Shown piece after piece: positions 15,723 through 24,584 of a DNA stretch of 43,945 nt. Location of the stretch: assembly GCF_001586785.1 (NCBI RefSeq), contig NZ_LUFH02000050.1:1-43945 (forward strand), read 5' to 3'. Source of the stretch: Sphaerospermopsis aphanizomenoides BCCUSP55 (GTDB taxonomy: Bacteria > Cyanobacteriota > Cyanobacteriia > Cyanobacteriales > Nostocaceae). The notes beneath the pieces were generated by a model. The model had not been told where the DNA came from. It did no database searches and saw nothing but the letters and a program-made list of their open reading frames with translations. The translations under genes and the position numbers were made by a program. Every line of letters starts with the position of its first letter. Position 1 is the stretch's first letter.

Positions 15723-16202
15723 ATGAAAAGCAAGACATTATCACTTATAGCAGCTGCTTTTGCTCTAACTTTAACAGCAACCCCCTTTGTAGCGCAAGCA
15801 CAACAAACTTCTTCTTCAGATCAACCAGGTCAAGAGTTATCAGAAAAAGGGTCTTGGAAAAATTTGGGACTAACAGATGCACAAAAAGCGGAAATGCAGA
15901 AAATTCGCCGCAATAGTCTCACACAAATGTACAAAATTCTAACACCTGAACAAAAAGAACAGTTAAAAGCGACGATGCAAGAACGTCGAAATCAGGGTTC
16001 ACAGGGTGAAGGTAAAGGTAAATGGAAAAAAGACGGTTTTGCATCCTTAAACTTAACTGAAGCCCAAAAAAACCAAATGCGCTCAATTAAGGAGTCATCA
16101 AAACAACAAATAAAAGCTATCCTAACTCCAGCACAACGTCAAAAACTCCAACAAATGCAACAGAATGTTAAATCACGTCGTCAGCAGGGTAATAACAATT
16201 AA
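15723..16202 (+). CDS. Spy/CpxP-like periplasmic LTxxQ-repeat protein
   Basis: 159 residues with a clear Sec signal peptide (charged start, hydrophobic core, cleavage after AQA at about 26). The mature part has two tandem helical repeats, each with LT-x-AQK and LTP-x-Q motifs (LGLTDAQKAEMQKIR and LTPEQKEQL; LNLTEAQKNQMRSIK and LTPAQRQKL). It is very rich in Gln, Lys and Arg. Spy/CpxP relatives are periplasmic chaperones or stress sensors induced by envelope damage or metals. It is divergent from the NarL-type kinase/regulator pair with a palindromic site between, which suggests stress-induced control by that system. Confidence 0.85.
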   Translation: MKSKTLSLIAAAFALTLTATPFVAQAQQTSSSDQPGQELSEKGSWKNLGLTDAQKAEMQKIRRNSLTQMYKILTPEQKEQLKATMQERRNQGSQGEGKGKWKKDGFASLNLTEAQKNQMRSIKESSKQQIKAILTPAQRQKLQQMQQNVKSRRQQGNNN

Positions 16203-16218
16203 AAATTCAAAAATTTAG

Positions 16219-16377
16219 GTGACAGGTGACAGGTGACAGGTGACAGTGAAGAGGGAATAGGGAATAGGGAATAGGGAATAGGTAAGAGGCAGGGGAGGCA
16301 GGGGGGCAGGGAGAAAAGAGTTATTTAATTTTGACTTTTGACTTTTGACTTTTGACTTTTGACTTTTGACTTTTGAC
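16219..16377. repeat. Three adjacent STRR arrays (GTGACAG, GGAATAG, TTTTGAC)
   Basis: GTGACAG occurs four times at 16219-16246, GGAATAG four times at 16254-16281 and TTTTGAC seven times at 16329-16377, with a GGCAGGG-type stretch between the last two. Three different heptamer families sit side by side in one 213-base gap between convergent genes. Confidence 0.9.
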
Positions 16378-16415
16378 TTGATTTTTCCCTACACCCTACA
16401 ACCTGTTTTCGGTGA

Positions 16416-17774
16416 TCAAGAATTAGCCAGAGATTTTTGCTTCTCTAAGTCTTGATTATGTAAAGTTTGTGGTACTTTTAACGCCAAAATTAGCATAATA
16501 GTTGTCATATAAGAAACAATAGTTGCCCATAGTAAATTGTTGTTTTGGAAATACCAAGCAGCGATCGCCAGAGGGATAAAACCCACAAAAAAAGCCAGTA
16601 ATATGGCATTACGTAGAGTTGTACCATCCTTTAAGCCGATAAAGTAACCTTCGAGAATGAAAGCGATCGCAGTGATGACTAAAACAGGTAGCAACCAGAT
16701 TGTATAACCAGTAATATTGGCATTCACATCTTGATGATTAGTCAACAGCCCAAAAACTTGCTCAGGGAAAAGAATTGACACCACAGCAACAAATAATGCG
16801 ATCGCCAAACTAACTATCATAGAAACAGTGAGCAATGGGATCATTTGTTCTCTATTGCCCTTGCTTTTAAAGCTACCAATCAGCGTTTGTGTGGTCATTC
16901 CCACACCTTGAACTGTGAATTGACTCAAAAAAGCAATCTGAAGTAACAAACCATTTTCTGTCAACACATCTGTTCCCATCATTGCACTCAAATTAGTGAA
17001 AATAGAATAGACAGAAACCAAGGCTAAAAATCGGATCAGAATGCTACTTTTGAGTGCAAAAGCTTCTTTGAGTGCTACCCAATCAAACATTTCTGAAACT
17101 GCCGCTGGTAACGCTTGCCACTCTATACTTAAACCAGCCGCAACTAAACCTATTATTAGTGCCAAATACTGACTTAAAGCAGTTGCTAAACCTGCTCCAG
17201 CACTTTCCCAACCCCATTTGACAATCATGAGGTAATCTAACAACACATTAGAACCATTGCCAACGATTGACATTAGCAACACTACACCATTTTTTTCCCG
17301 TCCTAGAAACCAACCAAATAACACAAAATTCAATAAAACAGCAGGTGCGCCCCAAATGCGTCCGTAGAAATAATTCACCCCAGAGGCTTCAATTTCTGGA
17401 GAACCACTCAATAGAAAAAAACCAAACTTCTGAATAGGGTATTGCAATAGTAGAATCAATAGACTAACTGTTATGGCAATCAAACCACTTCTTAACCCAG
17501 CCACTAACACAGCTTTAGGATCATCAAGTCCTGCTGCATGAGCAGTCAGAGCATTGGTACTCGACCGCATAAATTTTAAAACCCGATAAAGATAGTCAAA
17601 AAGAATAGTTCCCAAAATGACCCCAGCCAAGTGACGGATATCTGCCAAATGCCCCAGAAAGGCAATATCTACCAAGCCCGCTAAAGGAACCATCATGTTA
17701 GAAAAGACACTCACACTCGCCAGCCGAGAAAAGCGGGGTAAAAAATTGTATCTAGTTGAAAATGCATCAAGCAT
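16416..17774 (-). CDS. MATE family multidrug/toxin efflux transporter (DinF-like)
   Basis: 452 residues with about 12 predicted TM helices spread over the whole length, matching the normal MATE size. Family features include the start FSRLASVSVFSNMMVPLAGL, the LGHLADIRHLAGV segment after TM2 and the second-half repeat containing QTLIGSFKSKGNREQM. It exports cationic or lipophilic compounds from the plasma membrane using an Na+ or H+ gradient. The substrate is unknown. It stands alone, convergent with the Spy-like gene. The ATG at 17772-17774 is the natural start. Confidence 0.9.
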   Translation of the reverse strand: MLDAFSTRYNFLPRFSRLASVSVFSNMMVPLAGLVDIAFLGHLADIRHLAGVILGTILFDYLYRVLKFMRSSTNALTAHAAGLDDPKAVLVAGLRSGLIAITVSLLILLLQYPIQKFGFFLLSGSPEIEASGVNYFYGRIWGAPAVLLNFVLFGWFLGREKNGVVLLMSIVGNGSNVLLDYLMIVKWGWESAGAGLATALSQYLALIIGLVAAGLSIEWQALPAAVSEMFDWVALKEAFALKSSILIRFLALVSVYSIFTNLSAMMGTDVLTENGLLLQIAFLSQFTVQGVGMTTQTLIGSFKSKGNREQMIPLLTVSMIVSLAIALFVAVVSILFPEQVFGLLTNHQDVNANITGYTIWLLPVLVITAIAFILEGYFIGLKDGTTLRNAILLAFFVGFIPLAIAAWYFQNNNLLWATIVSYMTTIMLILALKVPQTLHNQDLEKQKSLANS

Positions 17775-17826
17775 AGTATTTTTGATCTAAATGGGGACTA
17801 ATTCAGTTTATGATCACTCTCCAAAA

Positions 17827-18265
17827 TTGACACTCCCCGCTCTAAAGACTCTAAAGAGACGGGGATTCTTAAGATTTCGCAATCCTAATATCCTGTTTAC
17901 ACAAGTTCCCAGACTCGGTACGTTTGCACAAAAGTGTGTGCTGTGTGACGACGTAGGATTCATACGCCAAGCTCCGCTAACGTTTGAAAAAAGAGTTTTG
18001 GGCTTAACTGAACCGGATTGAATTATATAGTTGCCTTAGTTGGAGGTGGAATCCAGTACACACTAAGTGCGAGAATAATACGGGCGATTGGTGAGTCAGC
18101 GCGGTCTTGGGGGTTTCTCCCATGTTGGCGTAAGCCTTCCCGTAAGGGTGCGACTGCCGAACCCGTAAGGGTGCAAACCTGTCGTCTAATGGCGAGTCTG
18201 TGAACCAAGAATCCCCATCTCTGGCGAGACGCTTGCGCGAACGGCTTTAGCCAGGGGAGTGTCAA
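17827..18265. mobile_element. IS200/IS605-type remnant bounded by inverted hairpin sequences
   Basis: Left edge 17827-17870 reads TTGACACTCCCC, spacer, then GGGGATTCTT. Right edge 18207-18265 is the inverted counterpart (AAGAATCCCC to GGGGAGTGTCAA) with a different loop. Such subterminal hairpins are familiar from IS200/IS605/TnpB elements in cyanobacteria. The 440 bases between hold no transposase. Part (about 18090-18206) resembles the structured right-end region from which TnpB guide RNAs derive, though that is a guess. The small open frames here look spurious. Confidence 0.5.
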
Positions 18266-18335
18266 CTATTTGAGTTTGATTTCTGCAAAAATATGTTGGA
18301 GTAGAATTTGATGCTCATTCATCTAGTCTAATGGT

Positions 18336-18495
18336 ATGAAGAAACTGAAGTTTAAACTATACGAAAACAAGTGAAATAGACACCTCAACTGGATGATAAA
18401 TGTTGCTGGGGTGAGGTGATGTTAGACTTGCGGGAGCGAGCATTTGCTGTTTGACCCCAGAATCCCTACCTTAGACGGGTAGGGAATATGTAAAT
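18336..18495 (+). pseudogene. Internally deleted tnpB-like relic
   Basis: ATG at 18336 begins MKKLKFKLYENK, then a TGA stop, then NRHLNWMINVAG in the same frame. This closely resembles the N-terminus of cyanobacterial IS1341/TnpB transposases. Immediately after, the sequence passes into an end-like hairpin (GAATCCCTACCTTAGACGGG, then TAGGGA). About 90 per cent of the gene is missing. The remaining bases to the kinase start contain only a heptamer array. Confidence 0.5.
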
Positions 18496-18523
18496 TGATA
18501 TAAAATCTGAATTTCTGAATTGC

Positions 18524-18544
18524 GAATTACGAATTACGAATTAC
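18524..18544. repeat. STRR array, GAATTAC x3
   Basis: Three tandem GAATTAC units directly before the promoter-proximal region of the large hybrid kinase. Confidence 0.8.
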
Positions 18545-18587
18545 GAATTGGTCTAACCGCAACACCTTACACCCCACATTGTCACTA

Positions 18588-21500
18588 ATGTTGTTCTCCT
18601 CCCTGATAGAACCCAATCATCTACAACAGGCAGTTGCTGATCAGCCACTGACAGTGACTTCGGATACACTAGCAAGTGACGTAATCACTCTCATGAGTAA
18701 CGCACGGGGAAGTTGTTCATGGCCGGAAGATGGGGGTGATAAAAGTTATTTTTTGACTGATTGTCGGGCTAGTTGTGTATTAATAATGGAAGGTACTCAA
18801 CTAAAAGGTATTTTTACCGAGCGAGATGTGGTGAGGTTGAGTGCTGAAGGACAAAGGATTGAGGAAATGACAGTTGGTGAGGTGATGACTTGCTCTGTGA
18901 TTACTATCCGTCAATCTGAGTTGACAGATATTTTTGTAGCTCTGAATTTATTTCAACGCCATAGAATTCGTCACTTACCAATTCTAGATGATAATGGCGA
19001 AATAGTAGGACTGCTCACCCATGAAAGCTTGCGTCAACTGTTGCGACCAGTAGATTTATTGCAGTTGCGTCTAGTTTCGGAAGTCATGAGCCTTCGCATA
19101 GTCAAAGCTTATCCACACAATTCAGTGCTGGAAATCACCAAGTTAATGGCTAGAGAAAATGTGAGTTCAGTGATAGTTGTCGAGGAGAAAAATTCTCTGT
19201 TCATACCTGTAGGGGTGATGACTGAACGCGATATTGTCCAGTTTCAGGCATTAGCTTTGGATTTGGCTCATACTCAAGCGCAGACAGTGATGAGTAGTCC
19301 AGTTTTTTCCTTGTCTCCTGATAAATCTTTGTGGTCAGTGTTAATGCTGATGCAATCAAAACGGATCAATCGGGTGGTAATTACTGGTAAACAGGGAGAA
19401 TTATTGGGGATTGTCACCCAAACTACTTTGTTGCAAGCTTTGAATCCGCTGGATATTTATAGTTTGGTGGATAATCTCAAGCAGGAGGTATCGCGGTTAG
19501 AAGTAGAAAAACTGGAGTTATTGCAAATTAGAAATGCAGAATTAGAGATAGAGGTACAAAAACGTACAGTAGAGTTGCAGAAACAGGCACAACGAGAACG
19601 GCTGTTGAGTGGGATTACCAGTCGAATTAGATTATCAGTAGACTTGCAGGAAACTCTGACTGAGATCGCAACGGAAGTCAGACAATTTTTAAATTGTGAT
19701 CGCCTCCTCATCTATCAATATCATGGCAATGGTAACGGTATCGTTATTTCTGAAAATGTTAAACCTGGATGGATCTCTTTGGTAGGAGAAGGAGTTAATG
19801 ATCCTTGTTTTACATCAGATTGGGTTGAAAAATATATCAATGGCAAAATTCAAGTTGTTGATGACATTAACAACAATATTATCACTCCTTGTCATCAACA
19901 ATTACTGGTAGGTTTGCAAATCAGAGCCAAGATATTAGTTCCCATTGTTGTCAGTGGAGAACTTTGGGGATTGATGTTGGCTTGTCAAAATGATGCGCCC
20001 CGAAATTGGCAACTAGAAGAAATAGAATTACTCAAACAGCTTTCTAATCATGTTGCTATTACTATTCAGCAAGCTGAACTTTATCACCTTGTGCAGCAAG
20101 AACTGCTAGAACGCAAAAAAGCCGAAGTCGCTTTAGCTGAATCGGAAGAGCTTTATCGTACCACTCTCAGCAATATTTCTGATGCCTTATTTATTACTGA
20201 TGATGGGGGTAAATTTACTTTTATCTGCCCAAATATCAATATCCTCTTTGGTTATTCAGTAGCAGATATAGCTCTGATGGGAAACATTCAAGTTCTCCTG
20301 GGGCAAAATTTATTTGACCCGCAACAATTAGCTGTATCTGGTGAAATTGCTAACATTGAACGTGATATTCTTGATAAAGATGGCAGAACATATACAGTCT
20401 TAATCAATGTCAAACAAGTACAAATTGGTGAAGGTACGATATTATATTGCTGTCGGAATATTACTCAACGCAAACAAGTAGAAAAAGCATTAAAAGACAG
20501 CGAAAAACGCTTGCGAACTATCGTCGAAACCAGTGCCAGTGGTCTTGTAACTGTGGATCGTGAAGGTATGATAGTATTTGTTAACCCGGCCGCTGGAAGA
20601 ATGTTTGGTCGAGATGTAGAAATACTCTGCGGTTGGCCTTTTGCATTACCATATCGTTATGATACCCATCAAATAGAAGAAATTGAAATTTTGCAAGCAT
20701 CTGGACAAAGACGCATAGTAAATATGCAAGCGGCTACCATTGACTGGCAAGGTCAACAGGCTTTTTTGATGTCATTGTCAGATATTACTGAACTCAAAGA
20801 AACTGAAGAATTATTGCGTCGTAGTGAAACCAAATATCGACTGTTAGTGGAAAATTTACCTGTGGGTTTAATTGTTCATGCAGTTGATACTAGTATTATT
20901 ACCTGCAATGCTAAAGCGTGCGAATTATTAGAACTTACTCGCTCACAAATGGAGGGTAAAACTGATCTCGATTCCGCTTGGCATTTTTTGAGGGAAGATG
21001 AAACAGTAATGCCACCTTCAGAATACCCCATTAATCAGGTGATTTCCACACTTAAACCCCTGATTAACTATGTGGTTGGGGTGAATAGACCTGACAGTAA
21101 AACCCAGATTTGGTTATTGGTGAATGCTTTTCCAGAATTTAACAATGATGGCGATTTGCAACAAGTAATAGTCACATTTGTTGATATTAGCGAAAGACAA
21201 GCCGCCCTGAAAGAACGCAAGCAAGCAGAAATAGCCCTCAAAGATAGTGAAGAAAGATTTCGGCAAATTGCAGAAAATTTGCCAGAAGTGATTTGGATGA
21301 CCAATATAGAAGGGTCAGAAATAATTTTTATCAGCCAACAATATGAAAAAATTTGGGGTCGTAGTCGTGAAAGAATTTACCAAGAACCTCTAACTTGGCT
21401 AATTGCTATTCACGAAGATGATCGAGAACGGATCAATCAAGCTTTTTTTGTTAAGGCTGCATTAGGTGAGTATGATGAAGAATATCGCATTGTTCAACCT

Positions 21501-24500
21501 GATGGCCAGATGCGTTGGATACATGATCGCGCTTTTCCTGTGCAGAATGATACTGGAGAAATTTACCGCATTGCTGGTTTTGCTGAAGATATTACCAAAC
21601 GCAAGGAAGCAGAGGAAGAATTACAGCAGCTGAATGAGGAACTAGAGGCTAGAGTAGAGCAACGTACCAAAGCCTTACGAGAATCACAGGCCATGTTGCA
21701 ATTGGTGCTGGATACCATACCGCAGCGTGTGTTTTGGAAAGATCGACAATCAGTGGTAAGAGGTTGTAACCGCACCTTTGCTGAAGATGTTGGTCAAGCC
21801 CCAGAAGAAATTATCGGACAAGATCCTTATGATATGTCTGCAACTCGTGCAGAAGTGGATTTCTACCTGGAATGCGATCACCTGGTGATGACAACTGGTC
21901 AACCACAAATGCATATCCAAGAAACTTTTCATAAACCGGATGGTTCTATCATGTGGATAGAAACCAATAAAGTACCGTTGCGGGATGCTGATGGCAATAT
22001 TATTGGGATTCTGGGAACTTATGAAGATATTACCAGCCGACGTAGTGCCGAAGAAGCCTTGCGATACAGTGAACAACGCTTCCGCATTGCTTTACATAAT
22101 TCTCCCATTGTGGTATTCAACCAAGACCTTGACCTGCGTTACACCTGGATTTACAATCCGGCCTTGGGTTATCAAGCAGAAGATGTGGTTGGTAAGTTTG
22201 ATGCTGATCTGTTCCTGGCCAAAGATGCCGAAAGATTGGAAACTTGGAAACGTCAGGTGTTAATCACAGGTCAAGGCATGAGAGAAGAAATTATTATTGG
22301 TACGGAAGATAATTTTAATTGCTACGTGCTAACAATTGACCCCCTACGCGATCGCAATGGTAATATCGAGGGCATTACCTGTGCTGGACTTGATATCACT
22401 GATCGCAAAAAAGCTGAATTAGCTTTAAAAGAAAGTCAGTATTTAATCCAAAGAATCACAGAAGCCAGCCCGGATATCATTTATATATATGATTTACAGG
22501 AAAACCGTAATGTTTACATTAACCGAGAAATGGGCGGATTATTAGGTTATTCTGACCAAGAAATGCACAGCATAGGTTCAGAATTACTGTGGCAATTTGC
22601 CCATCCTGATGACCTATTGAAACTTGCTGAACACCATGCCCGTTTTGCAACAGCAACAGATAAAGATGTCTGGGAAATAGAATATCGGATGCGCGATCAT
22701 CAAGGTAATTGGCACTGGTTTCTGAGTCACGATACAGTGTTTAACCGGGATGCTGAAAACCGTCCCAAACAAATTATCGGGGCGGCTTTGGAAATCACCG
22801 AACGCAAACAGATAGAAGCAGAACTACGTCAAACCAATGCTGAACTAGCCCGCGCTACTCGTCTCAAAGATGAGTTTTTAGCAAATATGAGCCACGAACT
22901 GCGTACCCCTCTCAATGCCATTTTGGGAATGTCAGAAGGATTAACAGAGGGCGTGTTTGGGGAAATGAGAGACATCCAAAAACGTGCCATCAACACTATC
23001 GAACGCAGTGGCAAACATCTATTGGAATTGATTAACGATATTCTCGATCTTTCCAAAATTGAAGCTGGTAAACTAGAAATTCAACTTTCTCCTGTTGCTT
23101 GTAGCTATCTTTGTGATTCCAGTGTGACATTTGTTAGACAACAGGCATTGAAGAAAAATATTCAAATCTCTGTGGAAATACAGCCCCATCTACCAGATTT
23201 GATTGTAGATGAGCGTCGTATTCGTCAAGTTCTCATTAATTTACTGAATAACGCCGTCAAATTCACTCCCAGTGGTGGTAAAGTGAAGTTAATTGTCAGG
23301 CAAGAAATAGGGACTCTGAAAAGTCAAGAACCCAGGCAGCGGGAAGCAGGGGGAGAGGAGCTTTCTCAATTACCAATTACCAATTACTACTTACCAAATC
23401 AATGGATTTGCTTTTCAGTGATTGATACTGGAATTGGTATTGCACCAGAAGATTTAAATAAACTGTTTAAACCTTTTGTACAAATTGACAGCAGTTTGAA
23501 CCGTCAGCACAATGGTACAGGATTGGGTTTAGCTCTAGTAAAGAGATTGGTAGACCTGCATTGTGGTTACATCACGGTGAAGAGCGAAGTAAATAAGGGT
23601 AGCTGTTTTACAGCTTGCATACCCTGTATAGATAAATTGTCCAGTGAGGAAAATACTCAATTATCCCCGAATAGTCAACTCCTACGCATTACCCAAACCC
23701 CTAACGCACCAGTGTTAATCATTGAAGATTCAATGGTAGCAGCAGAACAAGTGGCTAGATGTTTGAGTGAACTAAATATGCAAACCTTCATCTATACAAG
23801 AGGTGATCAAGCAATTGATGAAGCCATCCGCGTCCTACCCGTACTGATAATTTTGGATATTATGTTACCAAACCTTTGTGGATGGGAAGTATTGCGACAA
23901 CTGAAAACCAATCCACAAACGCAAAATATTCCAGTAGTGGTAATTTCTGTAGTTGATGAGCGATCGCAAGCATTATCTTTAGGGGCTGCTGATTATTTAG
24001 TTAAACCGATTAGCCGTGAGCAAATTCGTACCACATTAAATAAACTCCAACCGCAAGATAATTCCCGAACAACGGCGCTGATCATTGATCTTACAGCTAC
24101 TCCCAGTCCTGGAACAGCTGAATCAGCTACCTCACCCTTGATTCTATTAGCAGAAGACAATGAAGCTAATATTACTACGATATCTAGTTATCTGAGTGCA
24201 AGGGGATATAAGCTAATTTTAGCAAAAAATGGTCAAGAAGCTGTTACTCTAACTGAACAACAACACCCTAATTTAATTATTATGGATATTCAAATGCCTG
24301 GTATAGATGGATTAGAAGCAATGCGACTCATTCGCGCCAATCAGCAGTTTATACATACCCCTATTATTGCCTTGACTGCTTTAGTAATGCCTGGTGATCA
24401 AGAAAAATGTATTGCTGCTGGAGCTAATGAATATTTAACCAAACCCGTCAAACTGAAATTTCTAGCAGAGAAAATTCAGAAATTATTAAATCTTAACATA

Positions 24501-24512
24501 GGTGACAAGTGA
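18588..24512 (+). CDS. Giant CBS-GAF(cyanobacteriochrome-like)-PAS hybrid histidine kinase
   Basis: 1974 residues from ATG 18588; a TTG nine bases earlier is less likely. Soluble, with no TM segment. Order: four CBS motifs (about 15-285); a GAF at about 340-495 with DPCF (C407) and PCHQQLL (C435-H436); seven PAS domains (about 510-1400) with short coiled linkers; HisKA with H1436 (NMSHELRTPLNA); HATPase to about 1677; and two receivers with D1757 (LDIMLP) and D1900 (MDIQMP). The two GAF cysteines match the DXCF and canonical bilin cysteines of DXCF cyanobacteriochromes, so this may be a photoreceptor that also reads adenine nucleotides through CBS. About 30 residues between the N and G1 boxes look repeat-derived. 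It is followed 72 bases later by a receiver-kinase gene on the same strand. Confidence 0.9.
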   Translation: MLFSSLIEPNHLQQAVADQPLTVTSDTLASDVITLMSNARGSCSWPEDGGDKSYFLTDCRASCVLIMEGTQLKGIFTERDVVRLSAEGQRIEEMTVGEVMTCSVITIRQSELTDIFVALNLFQRHRIRHLPILDDNGEIVGLLTHESLRQLLRPVDLLQLRLVSEVMSLRIVKAYPHNSVLEITKLMARENVSSVIVVEEKNSLFIPVGVMTERDIVQFQALALDLAHTQAQTVMSSPVFSLSPDKSLWSVLMLMQSKRINRVVITGKQGELLGIVTQTTLLQALNPLDIYSLVDNLKQEVSRLEVEKLELLQIRNAELEIEVQKRTVELQKQAQRERLLSGITSRIRLSVDLQETLTEIATEVRQFLNCDRLLIYQYHGNGNGIVISENVKPGWISLVGEGVNDPCFTSDWVEKYINGKIQVVDDINNNIITPCHQQLLVGLQIRAKILVPIVVSGELWGLMLACQNDAPRNWQLEEIELLKQLSNHVAITIQQAELYHLVQQELLERKKAEVALAESEELYRTTLSNISDALFITDDGGKFTFICPNINILFGYSVADIALMGNIQVLLGQNLFDPQQLAVSGEIANIERDILDKDGRTYTVLINVKQVQIGEGTILYCCRNITQRKQVEKALKDSEKRLRTIVETSASGLVTVDREGMIVFVNPAAGRMFGRDVEILCGWPFALPYRYDTHQIEEIEILQASGQRRIVNMQAATIDWQGQQAFLMSLSDITELKETEELLRRSETKYRLLVENLPVGLIVHAVDTSIITCNAKACELLELTRSQMEGKTDLDSAWHFLREDETVMPPSEYPINQVISTLKPLINYVVGVNRPDSKTQIWLLVNAFPEFNNDGDLQQVIVTFVDISERQAALKERKQAEIALKDSEERFRQIAENLPEVIWMTNIEGSEIIFISQQYEKIWGRSRERIYQEPLTWLIAIHEDDRERINQAFFVKAALGEYDEEYRIVQPDGQMRWIHDRAFPVQNDTGEIYRIAGFAEDITKRKEAEEELQQLNEELEARVEQRTKALRESQAMLQLVLDTIPQRVFWKDRQSVVRGCNRTFAEDVGQAPEEIIGQDPYDMSATRAEVDFYLECDHLVMTTGQPQMHIQETFHKPDGSIMWIETNKVPLRDADGNIIGILGTYEDITSRRSAEEALRYSEQRFRIALHNSPIVVFNQDLDLRYTWIYNPALGYQAEDVVGKFDADLFLAKDAERLETWKRQVLITGQGMREEIIIGTEDNFNCYVLTIDPLRDRNGNIEGITCAGLDITDRKKAELALKESQYLIQRITEASPDIIYIYDLQENRNVYINREMGGLLGYSDQEMHSIGSELLWQFAHPDDLLKLAEHHARFATATDKDVWEIEYRMRDHQGNWHWFLSHDTVFNRDAENRPKQIIGAALEITERKQIEAELRQTNAELARATRLKDEFLANMSHELRTPLNAILGMSEGLTEGVFGEMRDIQKRAINTIERSGKHLLELINDILDLSKIEAGKLEIQLSPVACSYLCDSSVTFVRQQALKKNIQISVEIQPHLPDLIVDERRIRQVLINLLNNAVKFTPSGGKVKLIVRQEIGTLKSQEPRQREAGGEELSQLPITNYYLPNQWICFSVIDTGIGIAPEDLNKLFKPFVQIDSSLNRQHNGTGLGLALVKRLVDLHCGYITVKSEVNKGSCFTACIPCIDKLSSEENTQLSPNSQLLRITQTPNAPVLIIEDSMVAAEQVARCLSELNMQTFIYTRGDQAIDEAIRVLPVLIILDIMLPNLCGWEVLRQLKTNPQTQNIPVVVISVVDERSQALSLGAADYLVKPISREQIRTTLNKLQPQDNSRTTALIIDLTATPSPGTAESATSPLILLAEDNEANITTISSYLSARGYKLILAKNGQEAVTLTEQQHPNLIIMDIQMPGIDGLEAMRLIRANQQFIHTPIIALTALVMPGDQEKCIAAGANEYLTKPVKLKFLAEKIQKLLNLNIGDK

Positions 24513-24584
24513 CAGAAATCACTGATAAGCGATACCTGAATAACTGATAAATAATAACGGAGAAATAATAACTGATCACCGATA

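Noticed and set aside
16329-16377. Regular repeats considered as CRISPR
   Set aside because: Units are contiguous 7-mers without spacers, so this is an STRR array, as are the other heptamer arrays.
18023-18265. 80-codon minus-strand open frame and overlapping plus-strand frame in the IS remnant
   Set aside because: Both lie over hairpin ends and structured repeat sequence, have no ribosome site and no recognisable domain.
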